Notes under the pieces: generated by a model | Seen by the model: only the letters and a program-made list of their open reading frames with translations | What the model was told of the DNA's origin: nothing | The model's database searches: none | Program-made: the position numbers and the translations under genes | In this document: positions 53,834 through 64,000 of the stretch, one piece after another | Position numbering within the stretch: the stretch's first letter is position 1 | Layout: each line of letters opens with the position of its first letter | Assembly: GCF_030332225.1 (NCBI RefSeq) | Contig: NZ_JAOWIF010000031.1 | Span: 496,001-560,000, forward strand | Source: Citrobacter sp. Cu233 | Lineage (GTDB): Bacteria; Pseudomonadota; Gammaproteobacteria; Enterobacterales; Enterobacteriaceae | Length of the DNA stretch: 64,000 bases | Reading direction: 5' to 3'

Positions 53834-54079
53834 TTATTCGTTGATGAACCAGTCATCTGCGCTTTCCCAGGTTTCCTGTAGGATTTCGCTGATGCGTTCT
53901 TTGTCCTCTTTTGTTGCGCCAATAACCGACAGATTGTTTGCCCCGGCATAGCGAACGGTAACGTTACCTTCGTTATCCGGAAAATGATGATGAATACGGC
54001 GGGAGAGTTCACCTGCCAGCGCGTCGATAGCACCGGCTGGTAAAGGTGAAGTTTTGGCAATAGTGACTTCAATACGCAT
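53834..54079 (-). CDS. dinI: DNA-damage-inducible protein DinI
   Basis: 81-aa modulator of RecA: stabilises RecA filaments and limits UmuD self-cleavage in the SOS response. Begins MRIEVTIAKTSPLPAGAID, contains NLSVIGATKEDKERISEIL and the acidic C-terminal helix ETWESADDWFINE that binds RecA. The start at 54079 gives the E. coli length. A LexA box lies 21 bases upstream. Confidence 0.96.
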   Translation of the reverse strand: MRIEVTIAKTSPLPAGAIDALAGELSRRIHHHFPDNEGNVTVRYAGANNLSVIGATKEDKERISEILQETWESADDWFINE

Positions 54080-54099
54080 AATAGCCCCCTGTTGGATAT

Positions 54100-54119
54100 A
54101 CTGGTTATTTATACAGTTA
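54100..54119. promoter_or_regulatory. LexA (SOS) box of dinI
   Basis: TACTGGTTATTTATACAGTT; on the coding strand AACTGTATAAATAACCAGTA matches the CTGT-N8-ACAG consensus at all but one half-site base (CCAG). It lies directly before dinI. Confidence 0.88.
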
Positions 54120-54153
54120 ACTGCGCCAGTTGACAACAGTGGGCTACACTTTT

Positions 54154-55200
54154 TTAGCGTTTTACTGACCAGCGTACGGTTTCACCGCCAAGGAATGGCA
54201 CCAGCGTGTCATTTTCCAGTGCGATGCTATCCGGTACCTGATGTTCAATTTTCTCCAGTTCAATGAAGGTATCATTGACGGGGAGACCGTAGAACTGTGG
54301 ACCGTTCAGTGAGCAGAAGGCTTCAAAATGCGTCAGAGCATTCATCTCTTCGAATACGGTAGCATAGCTTCCCAGTGCTGTCGGCGCGTTAAAGCAACCA
54401 GCACAGCCGCAACTGGACTCTTTACGATGGCGTGCATGCGGTGCGGAGTCGGTGCCAAGGAATGCACGGCTGAATCCGCTGGCAACCAGTTCACGCAGCG
54501 CCTGCTGGTGAATATTACGTTTGAGTATCGGCAGACAGTACAGGTGCGGACGAATTCCGCCGACCAGCATATGGTTGCGGTTAAACATTAAATGCTGCGG
54601 TGTGATGGTTGCTGCAAGAAGCTCGTTGCCCTCGCGAACGTATTCGGCGGCATCTTTGGTCGTGATATGTTCAAACACCACTTTTAGCGCGGTTAAACGC
54701 TGACGCAAGGGATCCATCACCGTTTCGATAAAACGTGCCTCGCGATCGAAAATATCGATATCAGCGTGCGTCACTTCACCATGCACCAACAGGGGCATCC
54801 CCAATTTCTCCATGCGCTCCAGTACCGGCATAATGGCATCGACTGAGGTTACACCGTGTGTAGAGTTGGTTGTTGCATTGGCGGGATAAAGTTTAGCGGC
54901 AGTAAAGACGCCTTCGTTGAATCCACGCTCAAGTTCATTAGGATCCAGCGTGTCCGTTAAGTAGCAGGTCATTAACGGAGTAAAGTTATGTCCGGCGGGT
55001 ACAGCGTCCAGAATGCGTTGGCGGTACGCAATAGCTGCGTCAACGGTAGTGACCGGTGGAGCGAGGTTTGGCATAACAATCGCGCGACCATAAGTTTCAC
55101 TGGTATAAGGCACGACAGTTTTTAACATGTCGCCATCGCGAAGGTGAAGGTGCCAGTCGTCTGGGCGGCGGATCTTTAAAACCTGGGATGGTGCAGTCAT
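54154..55200 (-). CDS. pyrC: Dihydroorotase
   Basis: Zinc amidohydrolase (348 aa) closing carbamoyl aspartate to dihydroorotate in pyrimidine synthesis. Metal ligands: [12 protein letters not shown] near residue 16, the carboxylated Lys in [32 protein letters not shown], and Asp in [18 protein letters not shown] 55200 ([10 protein letters not shown]) gives the E. coli length. Expression is probably controlled by a leader hairpin over the ribosome site and by PurR. Confidence 0.97.
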   Translation of the reverse strand: MTAPSQVLKIRRPDDWHLHLRDGDMLKTVVPYTSETYGRAIVMPNLAPPVTTVDAAIAYRQRILDAVPAGHNFTPLMTCYLTDTLDPNELERGFNEGVFTAAKLYPANATTNSTHGVTSVDAIMPVLERMEKLGMPLLVHGEVTHADIDIFDREARFIETVMDPLRQRLTALKVVFEHITTKDAAEYVREGNELLAATITPQHLMFNRNHMLVGGIRPHLYCLPILKRNIHQQALRELVASGFSRAFLGTDSAPHARHRKESSCGCAGCFNAPTALGSYATVFEEMNALTHFEAFCSLNGPQFYGLPVNDTFIELEKIEHQVPDSIALENDTLVPFLGGETVRWSVKR

Positions 55201-55208
55201 CAATATGC

Positions 55209-55237
55209 TCCGGCTGAGGATAGTCTTTTTTGCCGGA
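55209..55237 (-). promoter_or_regulatory. pyrC leader hairpin over the ribosome site
   Basis: On the minus strand TCCGGC (55232-55237) can pair with GCCGGA (55209-55214), which covers the GGAG ribosome site eight bases before ATG 55200. In E. coli and Salmonella, CTP/GTP-dependent start-site choice decides whether this hairpin is in the mRNA; the same arrangement is seen here. Confidence 0.75.
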
Positions 55238-55250
55238 AACAAAGGATAAG

Positions 55251-55266
55251 CGGAAACGTTTTCGTT
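55251..55266. promoter_or_regulatory. PurR operator of pyrC
   Basis: CGGAAACGTTTTCGTT is close to the PurR consensus ACGCAAACGTTTTCGT and lies in the pyrC promoter region, where PurR is known to act in E. coli. Confidence 0.7.
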
Positions 55267-55272
55267 TGCACG

Positions 55273-55296
55273 AAAAAAAAGGACGCATTAGCGCCC
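55273..55296 (-). terminator. Terminator of yceB
   Basis: On the minus strand GGGCGC-TAAT-GCGTCC followed by eight T, just after the yceB stop. Confidence 0.82.
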
Positions 55297-55305
55297 TGTT
55301 GTTTA

Positions 55306-55866
55306 TTAATCGGTGAACGGGATAATGATTTCGCCCGGTTTAACTTCAATCCCTTTCGCCAGTTTTTTCGCCAACGCTTCGCCTTTGCTGCTGTCTTCAC
55401 GCAGAATATAGGCTGGTTGCTGGTTAAAGTAATTCCGCAGCGACTGATTTAAGTAGGGCATCAGAGTTTGCAGTACAGATTGCATTTTCTCTGGTGTGAC
55501 GGTCGCATCTACCACTTCCATCTCTTGCAGATAAATCGCGCCTTTTTCTTTATTGAAGACTGGCAATGCTTTTAACTTCAACTTCATGGTCGCTTTCTGG
55601 CTACCAAAAAGGGAATTCATATCCAGATTGGCATCGCCTGTCAGCGTCACTTTATTCGGTTCTTCGCGACCAATCTGGCTGGCGAGATTGGTCAGTACGA
55701 TGTGGGCCTCCGCCACGCCAGGCAGACCAATATCTTTCGAAAAGTCGTTATGCTTAGCCAATGCCTGATTAATTTCTTGCTCGCTAACCGTGTATTGTGT
55801 GAGTTGATTACAACCAACCAACAGGCCGCTGACAATTAGTGCAGCAGCAAAAAAAAACTTTTTCAT
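55306..55866 (-). CDS. yceB: Outer-membrane lipoprotein YceB (DUF1439)
   Basis: 186-aa predicted lipoprotein of unknown function. MKKFFFAAALIVSGLLVGCN shows the signal peptide and lipobox Cys at residue 19. The rest is a tubular-lipid-binding-like DUF1439 domain (EQEINQALAKHNDFSKDIGL, GDANLDMNSLFGSQKATMKL, GEIIIPFTD). The start at 55866 gives the E. coli length; upstream in-frame Met codons are less likely. Confidence 0.94.
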   Translation of the reverse strand: MKKFFFAAALIVSGLLVGCNQLTQYTVSEQEINQALAKHNDFSKDIGLPGVAEAHIVLTNLASQIGREEPNKVTLTGDANLDMNSLFGSQKATMKLKLKALPVFNKEKGAIYLQEMEVVDATVTPEKMQSVLQTLMPYLNQSLRNYFNQQPAYILREDSSKGEALAKKLAKGIEVKPGEIIIPFTD

Positions 55867-55982
55867 GGGGTTCCTCAACATGATGCTTGTGGCGTAATCG
55901 TGACACAAAGCAGCATCAAGCACCAGCGGCCCGGACACCAGCAGAAAAAACTGAAATTGAGTCCGGGACGTCTGATCGGCTA

Positions 55983-57191
55983 TCAGGCATCAGGTTCCAG
56001 CATGCCGCGTGACGGGCGTTTATGGCTAAACTGCCAACCCAGCGCGAGGAAGGTGATAAAGCCGATAATGCCGAGCATCATCCACGGGAGCTCTGGCTGT
56101 GACAATGCTTTACCCATGTCAAACAGCCAACCGCCACCGATATAACCGATGGCGCCGCCGATGGCTAATCCGAGGCGGCTAAAGCCCATGTAACTGCCCC
56201 GTGCGCGCGCATTTGCCAATGACGCGCTCAGCGTCTCGCGTGCCGGTTCCGCGATGACAGAACCGATATAGAAGGTGCAAATCAGGGTGAAAAGCTGCTG
56301 TAAATTCCCGACCAGACCGATGGGCATCATGCTAAGAGACATGATCAGCAGGCCCGCCATCAGTCGATGTTCAAGACGAAAACGTTTCTCACTCCAGCGG
56401 GCGATAGGGTAGAGCAGCGTTAAAGAGAGACACGCTTCGATAGCATACATCCACTTCACGGCGGCCGGCGAACCGGCAATGTCATTAACCATAATCGGCA
56501 GCATTAACATAACCTGTACCGCCAGCATGTAATACCCCGCCAGCGTCAGGACATAGGTGACAAACCGTTTGTCATGCATCACATGACTCATGCCTTCGCG
56601 CACGGGAATCTTCACGGTGGATAGCTTCCATGCCGGAAGCAGCCAGGCGTTAAACGCAGCGCACAGAACGAACAGAATCGCACCCGTGGCACAAACCAGG
56701 CGGAAATCGTACTGTAACAGCCAGCTGCCGAGTAATGCACCAACAACGGCGCCCGCACTGTCCTGCATCATCAGAATAGAGAAAAAGCGTCCGCGCTTTT
56801 CCGGACGGATCAGTTTGACCACCAGTGCCGAGCGGGGCGGGTCGAATAATGTACCGCCTAAGCCGGAGAGGAAACAGGAGAACCACAATAGCCAGGGTTC
56901 GTGAGCAATTCCCATCGTGGCGAACCCGGCAGCACGCATCAACATGCCGGTCACAATCATGGGTTTGGCACCAAAGCGGTCAGCAATTGCGCCGCCAAAA
57001 ATCCCCAGCCCTTGCTGAATAAATTGGCGCAATCCAAGTGCGATGCCGACCATCACGGCGGCCCAGCCCATTTGGTCGACGAAACGGATAGAGATCAGTG
57101 GGAAAACGACAAAGAAACCCAGCACGACCAGCATATTATCGATGAGCAGGAAATATTTACCCAGGTTCCTTGCCTGCGAGACTTGCGACAT
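55983..57191 (-). CDS. mdtH: Multidrug resistance MFS transporter MdtH
   Basis: Twelve-helix drug efflux protein (402 aa). Seen: [20 protein letters not shown] in helix 1, the MFS loop motif [32 protein letters not shown] and [20 protein letters not shown]. The start [14 protein letters not shown] at 57191 gives the E. coli length. It is divergent from rimJ. Confidence 0.95.
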   Translation of the reverse strand: MSQVSQARNLGKYFLLIDNMLVVLGFFVVFPLISIRFVDQMGWAAVMVGIALGLRQFIQQGLGIFGGAIADRFGAKPMIVTGMLMRAAGFATMGIAHEPWLLWFSCFLSGLGGTLFDPPRSALVVKLIRPEKRGRFFSILMMQDSAGAVVGALLGSWLLQYDFRLVCATGAILFVLCAAFNAWLLPAWKLSTVKIPVREGMSHVMHDKRFVTYVLTLAGYYMLAVQVMLMLPIMVNDIAGSPAAVKWMYAIEACLSLTLLYPIARWSEKRFRLEHRLMAGLLIMSLSMMPIGLVGNLQQLFTLICTFYIGSVIAEPARETLSASLANARARGSYMGFSRLGLAIGGAIGYIGGGWLFDMGKALSQPELPWMMLGIIGFITFLALGWQFSHKRPSRGMLEPDA

Positions 57192-57451
57192 TTCCCCTCC
57201 AGGGAAAAAACTCGTCACTCGGTGGAGAGTTTAAAAGATAAGCACCTTCTATTCTGCGGTGTCGTTTGCGCTTTTCCCACCCCTGGCTGGACAATATTTT
57301 TTTATCAAAAGTCAGTCTTGATAGAGAGTTTTCATCAAAATGTGTGAATAATTCAAAAAATGGCATTTTGCTCTTTTCACAGGGTGTATTTGCACAGGTA
57401 TAGTAATGCGAATTGCGTATTGAAGACGTTACGGGAAGGAGTAGGTATAGA

Positions 57452-58036
57452 ATGTTTGGCTATCGCAGTAACGTGCCAAAAGTGCGCTTAACCACGGACC
57501 GCCTGGTCGTGCGTTTGGTGCATGAGCGTGATGCCTGGCGTCTGGCAGATTATTACGCAGAAAACCGTCATTTCTTAAAGCCCTGGGAACCTATTCGCGA
57601 TGAAAGCCACTGCTACCCCTCTGGCTGGCAGGCGCGTCTGAGCATGATCTCTGAATTTCATAAACAAGGCACGGCCTGGTATTTCGCGCTGCTCGATCCA
57701 GACGAAAAAGAAATTATCGGCGTTGCGAACTTCTCGAACGTGGTGCGTGGATCTTTCCACGCCTGTTATCTCGGTTATTCCATTGCGCAGAAGTGGCAAG
57801 GGCAGGGACTGATGTACGAAGCCCTGACCGCCGCTATTCGTTATATGCAGCGGACGCAACATATTCACCGCATTATGGCGAACTACATGCCACACAATAA
57901 GCGTAGCGGCGATTTGCTTGCGCGACTTGGCTTTGAGAAAGAAGGGTATGCAAAAGACTATCTGCTGATTGATGGGCAGTGGCGCGATCATGTGCTTACG
58001 GCGTTGACAACATCAGAATGGACCCCCGGTCGCTAA
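57452..58036 (+). CDS. rimJ: Ribosomal protein S5 N-acetyltransferase RimJ
   Basis: GNAT acetyltransferase (194 aa) that acetylates the N-terminus of ribosomal protein S5. Seen: [20 protein letters not shown], the acetyl-CoA region [20 protein letters not shown] and [23 protein letters not shown] 57452 ([10 protein letters not shown]), after AAGGAGTAGG, gives the E. coli length. yceH follows after 35 bases, so rimJ-yceH-yceM may share a transcript. Confidence 0.96.
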   Translation: MFGYRSNVPKVRLTTDRLVVRLVHERDAWRLADYYAENRHFLKPWEPIRDESHCYPSGWQARLSMISEFHKQGTAWYFALLDPDEKEIIGVANFSNVVRGSFHACYLGYSIAQKWQGQGLMYEALTAAIRYMQRTQHIHRIMANYMPHNKRSGDLLARLGFEKEGYAKDYLLIDGQWRDHVLTALTTSEWTPGR

Positions 58037-58071
58037 GTTTCAGGCGCGCGGCCTGAATAATGGAGAAGACG

Positions 58072-58719
58072 ATGAAATACGAATTAACCGCCACCGAAGC
58101 ACGTGTTATTGGCTGCTTATTAGAAAAACAGGTTACTACACCGGAACAATATCCCCTTTCCGTGAATGGTGTGGTGACCGCGTGTAATCAAAAAACCAAC
58201 CGTGAACCGGTGATGAATCTATCGGAAGCCGAGGTGCAGGATCAGCTTGATAACCTGGTAAAAAGGCATTTTCTGCGTACGGTGAGCGGCTTTGGTAATC
58301 GTGTGACTAAATACGAACAGCGGTTCTGTAATTCAGAGTTTGGCAATCTTAAGCTTAGTGCGGGTGAAGTGGCATTGATCACCACGCTGTTACTGCGTGG
58401 CGCACAGACGCCGGGTGAATTGCGTAGCCGCGCATCCCGAATGTATGAGTTCAGCGATATGGCGGAAGTGGAGTCGACGCTGGAAAAACTGGCTACCCGG
58501 GAAGATGGCCCTTATGTGGTTCGCCTGGCGCGTGAACCTGGAAAACGAGAAAGTCGTTATATGCACCTGTTTTGTGGCGAGGTTGATGAGTCACTCGCTC
58601 CGGCAGATGAACCGCAGACGGCGTCTGGAGATTTGCAGGCGCGTGTTGAAGCGCTGGAAACCGAAGTGGCAGAGTTGAAACAGCGGCTCGATTCGTTATT
58701 GGCACATCTGGGAGACTAA
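58072..58719 (+). CDS. yceH: UPF0502/DUF480 protein YceH
   Basis: 215-aa protein with two winged-helix-like domains, function unknown. Seen: [60 protein letters not shown], and a C-terminal coiled coil [23 protein letters not shown] 58072 (MKYEL) after GGAGAAG gives the E. coli length. It ends one base before the GTG of yceM. Confidence 0.94.
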   Translation: MKYELTATEARVIGCLLEKQVTTPEQYPLSVNGVVTACNQKTNREPVMNLSEAEVQDQLDNLVKRHFLRTVSGFGNRVTKYEQRFCNSEFGNLKLSAGEVALITTLLLRGAQTPGELRSRASRMYEFSDMAEVESTLEKLATREDGPYVVRLAREPGKRESRYMHLFCGEVDESLAPADEPQTASGDLQARVEALETEVAELKQRLDSLLAHLGD

Positions 58720-58720
58720 C

Positions 58721-59644
58721 GTGGGAAAATTGCGTATCGGCGTGGTCGGGTTAGGGAGTATCGCGCAAAAGGCATGGTTGCCTGTGTTGGGCGCATCTGC
58801 GGACTGGACACTGCAGGGCGCATGGTCGCCCTCGCGGGAAAAAGCACAGCGTATTTGTGAAACCTGGCGAATGCCATACGTTGATTCCGTACAGAATTTA
58901 GCGGCAACCTGCGATGCCGTTTTCGTTCATTCCAGTACCGCCACCCACTATGCCGTAGTGAGTGAGTTGTTGAATGCCGGCGTTCACGTTTGCGTGGACA
59001 AGCCGCTGGCAGAAAATCTGCGCGAAGCTGAACAACTGGTGGAGCTGGCGGCACGGAGAAAGCTGACGCTAATGGTTGGGTTTAATCGTCGCTTTGCGCC
59101 GCTGTACCAGGATCTCAAGGTGCAGTTGGGCAATGCGGCGTCTGTTCGTATGGACAAGCACCGTACGGACAGCGTTGGGCCGCACGATCTGCGTTTTACG
59201 CTGCTGGATGATTATCTGCACGTGGTAGACACCGCGCTGTGGCTGGCAGGAGGAAAGGTTCAACTTAATGGCGGCACGCTGTTAACAAATGACACCGGTG
59301 AGATGCTTTATGCTGAACATCATTTTTCTGCCGACCAGCTACAGATAACTACCAGTATGCACCGCCGTGCCGGTAGCCAGCGCGAGTGCATCCAGGCCGT
59401 GACGGAGGGGGGCTTGATTGATGTGACGGATATGCGGGAATGGCGCGAGGAACGCGGGCAGGGTGTGGTACATAAGCCAATTGCAGGATGGCAAACGACG
59501 TTAGAACAACGTGGGTTTGCCGGATGCGCACGTCATTTTATAGCCTGCGTACAAAATCAGATGGTTCCTGAGACGGCGGGCGAGCAGGCGATTCTGGCGC
59601 AGCGTGTGGTTGAAAAACTGTGGCGGGAGGCGATGGCGGAATAA
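58721..59644 (+). CDS. yceM: Gfo/Idh/MocA-family oxidoreductase YceM (MviM)
   Basis: Predicted NAD(P)-dependent oxidoreductase (307 aa), substrate unknown. N-terminal Rossmann motif RIGVVGLGSIAQKAWLPVL; the family motif with catalytic-type Lys is in GVHVCVDKPLAENLREAE; NRRFAPLYQDLK and DDYLHVVDTALWL follow. GTG start two bases after the yceH stop region, so translation is coupled. Confidence 0.94.
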   Translation: MGKLRIGVVGLGSIAQKAWLPVLGASADWTLQGAWSPSREKAQRICETWRMPYVDSVQNLAATCDAVFVHSSTATHYAVVSELLNAGVHVCVDKPLAENLREAEQLVELAARRKLTLMVGFNRRFAPLYQDLKVQLGNAASVRMDKHRTDSVGPHDLRFTLLDDYLHVVDTALWLAGGKVQLNGGTLLTNDTGEMLYAEHHFSADQLQITTSMHRRAGSQRECIQAVTEGGLIDVTDMREWREERGQGVVHKPIAGWQTTLEQRGFAGCARHFIACVQNQMVPETAGEQAILAQRVVEKLWREAMAE

Positions 59645-59736
59645 CCCCCTGTAACATCTGGCGGTAGTAATTCACGGTAATCCAGGTACTATATGCCCAC
59701 TCAAAAAACACCTCTTTTCAAGCGATAGACCAGTTT

Positions 59737-59818
59737 GTCGGCCTGATAAGACGCTTTAGCGTCGGCATCAGGCCCTGCGACATTGCCTGATGAGGGCTTA
59801 ACGCCTTCTCCGGCCTAT
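59737..59818. repeat. BIME: two REP units before murJ
   Basis: Two palindromic units in a row: GTCGGCCTGATAAGACGC with GCGTCGGCATCAGGC, then TTGCCTGATGAGGGC with GCCTTCTCCGGCC. Together they make a BIME between yceM and murJ; it is transcribed if the two genes share an mRNA. Confidence 0.82.
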
Positions 59819-59865
59819 GGACTGGCTATGCGGGGTTCTGCCTCAGAGTCTGGAATACAACATAG

Positions 59866-61401
<1,536 letters not shown>

Positions 61402-61409
61402 TGGACATC

Positions 61410-61488
61410 TTATGCCGGATGGCGGTACCACGCCGCATCCGGTCAACAGAATAGCGTTGCCTGATAAGCACAATGCCATCAGGCAATG
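61410..61488. repeat. REP pair between murJ and flgN
   Basis: Unit 1 at 61410-61444 (ATGCCGGATGGCG / CGCCGCATCCGG) and unit 2 at 61456-61488 (TTGCCTGATAAGC / GCCATCAGGCAA), a small BIME at the convergent gene ends. Confidence 0.88.
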
Positions 61489-61489
61489 A

Positions 61490-61912
61490 TCAAATAGAGA
61501 ATTTTTTCCCGCCGCGATGTGCCGCAGAGGTCTGGCCGTTCGCGCCATACAGCGTCGGCTCCTGGTGCGGTTTCAGCACTTGAATTGCCTGTTGATTGCG
61601 TTCGATTTGCCCTTCCAGCAGCCAACCATTGTGCTGGTTGAGATCGCGCAAATGCTGTGTTTTCTGAGTGATTGTCTGCCAGCGCTCGGCAATCTCATCG
61701 TTGGCGCTGCGCGTGGCGTCATTTTCCAGGCGGCGCTGTTGTTCCAGATAATCGAGGGTGGCCAGCAAAGAACTTTTTTCTTCTGTAATTCGCTGTAGCT
61801 GGCTACCGTTGATATGCCCTGCAGAAAGCTGATGCTGCTCAGCATCCATGACCGTTTTCAGGTCATTGAGGACGGTCGTCATCTGATCAAGTATTTCTGA
61901 CAAACGAGTCAT
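61490..61912 (-). CDS. flgN: Flagellar export chaperone FlgN
   Basis: 140-aa helical chaperone for the hook-filament junction proteins FlgK and FlgL, also affecting FlgM translation in Salmonella. Seen: MTRLSEILDQMTTVLNDLKT, coiled-coil middle, and the C-terminal binding end HQEPTLYGANGQTSAAHRGG. It follows flgM by three bases. Confidence 0.95.
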   Translation of the reverse strand: MTRLSEILDQMTTVLNDLKTVMDAEQHQLSAGHINGSQLQRITEEKSSLLATLDYLEQQRRLENDATRSANDEIAERWQTITQKTQHLRDLNQHNGWLLEGQIERNQQAIQVLKPHQEPTLYGANGQTSAAHRGGKKFSI

Positions 61913-61915
61913 ACT

Positions 61916-62209
61916 TTATTTACTCTGTAGGTAGCTCTGTGCCTCGCGGATCAGCGAGTCGGCAATTTTTCCGGTATCCATTTTCAGCTCGCCGTTACGG
62001 ATCGCGGTTTTCAGCGCTTCGACACGTTCCATATTGATGTCATTGGTGCCGGGCTGCATCAGTTTGGCCTGAGCGTCACTCAGCATTACGCTGGTGCTGT
62101 TTGTCGTTGCTGTTTTTTCCTTCCGCGCTTTTTGTACCGGCGAGTCGCTGGTTTCGCGTGGCTGGACAGTGCTTACTGGCTTCAATGGTGAGGTACGATC
62201 AATACTCAT
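61916..62209 (-). CDS. flgM: Anti-sigma-28 factor FlgM
   Basis: 97-aa inhibitor of FliA, exported when the hook is complete so that late flagellar genes switch on. Begins [20 protein letters not shown] and has the sigma-binding C-terminal half [20 protein letters not shown] ... [10 protein letters not shown]. The start at 62209 gives the E. coli length. It is read from its own sigma-28 promoter and from flgA upstream. Confidence 0.96.
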   Translation of the reverse strand: MSIDRTSPLKPVSTVQPRETSDSPVQKARKEKTATTNSTSVMLSDAQAKLMQPGTNDINMERVEALKTAIRNGELKMDTGKIADSLIREAQSYLQSK

Positions 62210-62270
62210 TTTTTCTATCCTCATCGAGGGGTTACGCTATAGCGGCCCGCTTTAATCATTGGTTGATTAT

Positions 62271-62297
62271 CTATCGGCACTCGCTAAAAAATCTTTA
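62271..62297 (-). promoter_or_regulatory. Sigma-28 (FliA) promoter of flgM
   Basis: On the minus strand TAAAGATT, 11 bases, GCCGATAG: an almost exact FliA promoter (TAAAGTTT-N11-GCCGATAA). It lies about 60 bases before flgM, so free FliA would raise its own inhibitor. Confidence 0.92.
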
Positions 62298-62302
62298 ACC
62301 TA

Positions 62303-62962
62303 TTATAGGTTAATAAGAATATTCCCATCAGAATCGACGATTCCACTCACCACCTGACCAGAAATCATCCGCACTCGTGCGTTTTGCGCGACGGCTGCAT
62401 TGTTGAGCGCTTTACCTTCGGCATTGACCCGAAAACCCTCTCCGTTGGCGATAACCATCACGCGTTGACCCGCTTTTACTCGCCAGGCCTGGCGCAACAT
62501 TGTGAGCTGGATGGGCTGACCAGGAACCAGGTCGCGCAGGCTCACGGCATCCTGAACCTGATTAATGTCCAGTATGGCGCGTGGCGGCAGTTGATCCAGG
62601 CGACCGCGTTTTAGCGTTACGCTGGTCGCGTTCAGGACGCTTCCACGGGCAACAGGGGCCGCTGCGACAACATAGTTGCCGGTGGCTTGCACATTTACCT
62701 GCAGATAGCGTTTTTCATTGGCGCAGCGGGCCAGCACGTTCACGTTACCCCACAGTTTCGCACTGCCGGACACGCTCAGAGCAGGCTGATCGCAGCTGGG
62801 TTGCAAGTTTGGCGGCGTACGGACAGTGACGACCACCTCATCGCTAAACCCAGCCAGGCGCTGGGAAAACCACGCTGTTAACTGCGAATTCAGGTCTTGT
62901 GCCAGCGTCATCGGGCTGAACAGCAGTGCTGCCACGACTATTCCACGTTTAAACGTTTGCAT
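62303..62962 (-). CDS. flgA: Flagellar P-ring assembly chaperone FlgA
   Basis: 219-aa periplasmic protein needed to build the P ring from FlgI. Signal peptide MQTFKRGIVVAALLFSPMTL, then the SAF domain (VAAAPVARGSVLNATSVTLK) and the conserved end ALNNAAVAQNARVRMISGQV with GNILINL. I chose ATG 62962 for its signal peptide and E. coli length; the frame is open 48 codons upstream. It is divergent from flgB. Confidence 0.95.
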   Translation of the reverse strand: MQTFKRGIVVAALLFSPMTLAQDLNSQLTAWFSQRLAGFSDEVVVTVRTPPNLQPSCDQPALSVSGSAKLWGNVNVLARCANEKRYLQVNVQATGNYVVAAAPVARGSVLNATSVTLKRGRLDQLPPRAILDINQVQDAVSLRDLVPGQPIQLTMLRQAWRVKAGQRVMVIANGEGFRVNAEGKALNNAAVAQNARVRMISGQVVSGIVDSDGNILINL

Positions 62963-63019
62963 CAAAACCTCGCGCTTTTTCAGGTAGTGGCAGGATTCTA
63001 CCTGTGTGACGCAGTCATC

Positions 63020-63061
63020 AACGCAACAAATAGCGACGCATTTTGCGTTTATTCCGGCGAT
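63020..63061. promoter_or_regulatory. FlhDC box between flgA and flgB
   Basis: Left half AACGCA-AC-AAATAGCG (63020-63035) fits the FlhD4C2 half-site except at one base. Ten bases later an inverted half CGTTTATT-CC-GGCGAT (63046-63061) fits at 11 of 14 positions. One box placed between divergent class-2 operons, as in E. coli and Salmonella. Confidence 0.75.
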
Positions 63062-63119
63062 AACGCGCGCGTGATGGGATTTAAGCTGTCGGCTGAATTT
63101 TGTCATTTGCGGAGGAGAT

Positions 63120-63536
63120 ATGCTCGATAAGCTCGACGCCGCCTTACGTTTTCAACAGGAAGCGCTGAATTTGCGCGCCCAACGCCAGGAAATATTAGCG
63201 GCCAACATTGCCAATGCGGACACGCCGGGGTATCAGGCGCGCGACCTGGATTTCGCCAGTGAATTAAAAAAAGTCATGGTGCGAGGGCGGGAAGAAACAG
63301 GCGGTGTTTCGTTGACGCTGACCTCTGCACAACACATTCCTGCTCAGACTGTCTCGGCGCCTTCTACGGAGTTGCTCTATCGCATTCCTGACCAGCCGTC
63401 TCTGGATGGCAACACGGTGGATATGGACAGGGAGCGTACGCAGTTTGCGGATAACAGCCTGAAGTACCAGATGGGGCTTACCGCATTAGGTGGGCAAATC
63501 AAGGGCATGATGAACGTGCTGCAAGGAGGGAACTAA
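63120..63536 (+). CDS. flgB: Flagellar proximal rod protein FlgB
   Basis: 138-aa rod subunit exported by the flagellar type III system. The family N-terminus is seen in [20 protein letters not shown] and the C-terminal helix in [27 protein letters not shown] precedes the ATG. It is first gene of the flgBCD... operon. Confidence 0.97.
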   Translation: MLDKLDAALRFQQEALNLRAQRQEILAANIANADTPGYQARDLDFASELKKVMVRGREETGGVSLTLTSAQHIPAQTVSAPSTELLYRIPDQPSLDGNTVDMDRERTQFADNSLKYQMGLTALGGQIKGMMNVLQGGN

Positions 63537-63539
63537 CCC

Positions 63540-63944
63540 GTGGCGTTGCTCAATATTTTTGATATCGCAGGTTCTGCGCTGACGGCTCAGTCTCAACGTC
63601 TGAATGTGGCAGCCAGCAATATGGCGAATGCGGATAGCGTGACCGGACCTGATGGTCAGCCGTATCGCGCAAAGCAGGTTGTTTTTCAGGTCGATGCAGC
63701 ACCAGGCGCAGCAACCGGTGGCGTAAAAGTCGCTGACGTCATTGAAAGTCAGGCGCCGGACAAGCTGGTTTATGAGCCGGGCAATCCGCTGGCGGATGCG
63801 AATGGCTACGTAAAAATGCCGAATGTCGACGTGGTCGGCGAGATGGTTAACACCATGTCTGCTTCACGCAGTTATCAGGCAAACGTTGAAGTGCTCAATA
63901 CCGTGAAAAGCTTGATGCTTAAAACGCTGACGCTGGGCCAGTAA
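63540..63944 (+). CDS. flgC: Flagellar proximal rod protein FlgC
   Basis: 134-aa rod subunit. GTG start three bases after the flgB stop, with GGAGGG before it. Flagellar rod signature [20 protein letters not shown] near the N-terminus and the C-terminal heptad region [19 protein letters not shown]. Confidence 0.97.
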   Translation: MALLNIFDIAGSALTAQSQRLNVAASNMANADSVTGPDGQPYRAKQVVFQVDAAPGAATGGVKVADVIESQAPDKLVYEPGNPLADANGYVKMPNVDVVGEMVNTMSASRSYQANVEVLNTVKSLMLKTLTLGQ

Positions 63945-63955
63945 AGGAGGCGCAC

Positions 63956-64000
63956 ATGTCCGTTGCTGTAAAAATGAATGACCCGAGTACGTCGGGTGTT
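63956..64000 (+). CDS. flgD: Flagellar hook-cap scaffold FlgD, start only
   Basis: The first 15 codons (MSVAVKMNDPSTSGV) after AAGGAGGCG, cut by the window end. The position after flgC and the start fit FlgD, the cap on which the hook is built. Confidence 0.88.
   Translation, partial: MSVAVKMNDPSTSGV

Overview
The window is chromosomal backbone DNA from a member of the Enterobacteriaceae. Nearly every protein is a close full-length relative of an Escherichia coli or Salmonella protein, often of identical length, but with steady substitutions. Gene content (Yeh/Stc-type fimbria beside mrp, curli, no rcnRA, no yegX) and overall divergence suggest Citrobacter. This is an inference from remembered family sequences, not a search.

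Layout. 1-28000 follows the E. coli 47-48 min region read backwards: bglX (5' end cut off), the osmF-yehYXW osmolyte ABC transporter, tiny yohO, mlrA, the btsSR two-component system, yehS, metG, mrp, the yehEDCBA chaperone-usher fimbrial cluster, rcnB, TPP-riboswitch-controlled thiMD, yegW/yegTUV, fbaB and yegS. From 28005 on it follows the E. coli 23-24 min region read forwards: tRNA-Ser(GGA), ghrA, ycdXYZ, the divergent curli operons csgDEFG and csgBAC, ymdAB-clsC, opgC, opgGH, yceK, msyB, mdtG, lpxL, trhO, yceI/yceJ/yceO, solA, bssS, dinI, pyrC, yceB, mdtH, rimJ, yceH, yceM, murJ and the flagellar flgN-flgM-flgA / flgBCD block (flgD cut off at the right edge). The switch between the two backbones at 27836-28004, with opposite map directions, is what one breakpoint of a large inversion around the replication terminus would give.

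How the genes work together. Several blocks concern the surface and the motile/sessile choice: MlrA (activator of csgD), CsgD and curli, the Yeh fimbria, periplasmic glucan synthesis (OpgCGH), an extra membrane diguanylate cyclase between msyB and mdtG, BssS, and early flagellar genes with an FlhDC box and a sigma-28 promoter. The rest is housekeeping: MetG, Mrp, thiamine salvage, PyrC, lipid A (LpxL), MurJ and tRNA modification (TrhO).

The least backbone-like part is 44514-46670: an AT-rich intergenic stretch, the GGEEF cyclase and a near-perfect 16-base inverted repeat. I found no phage, transposase, CRISPR array or plasmid gene. Repeats are REP/BIME units and one ERIC-like element with an unusual centre. 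Points worth a second look are the cyclase island, two miniature pilin-like proteins (YehE and YmdA), altered gatekeeper positions in CsgA, the uncharacterised yegTUVW pathway, orphan rcnB and the rearrangement junction.
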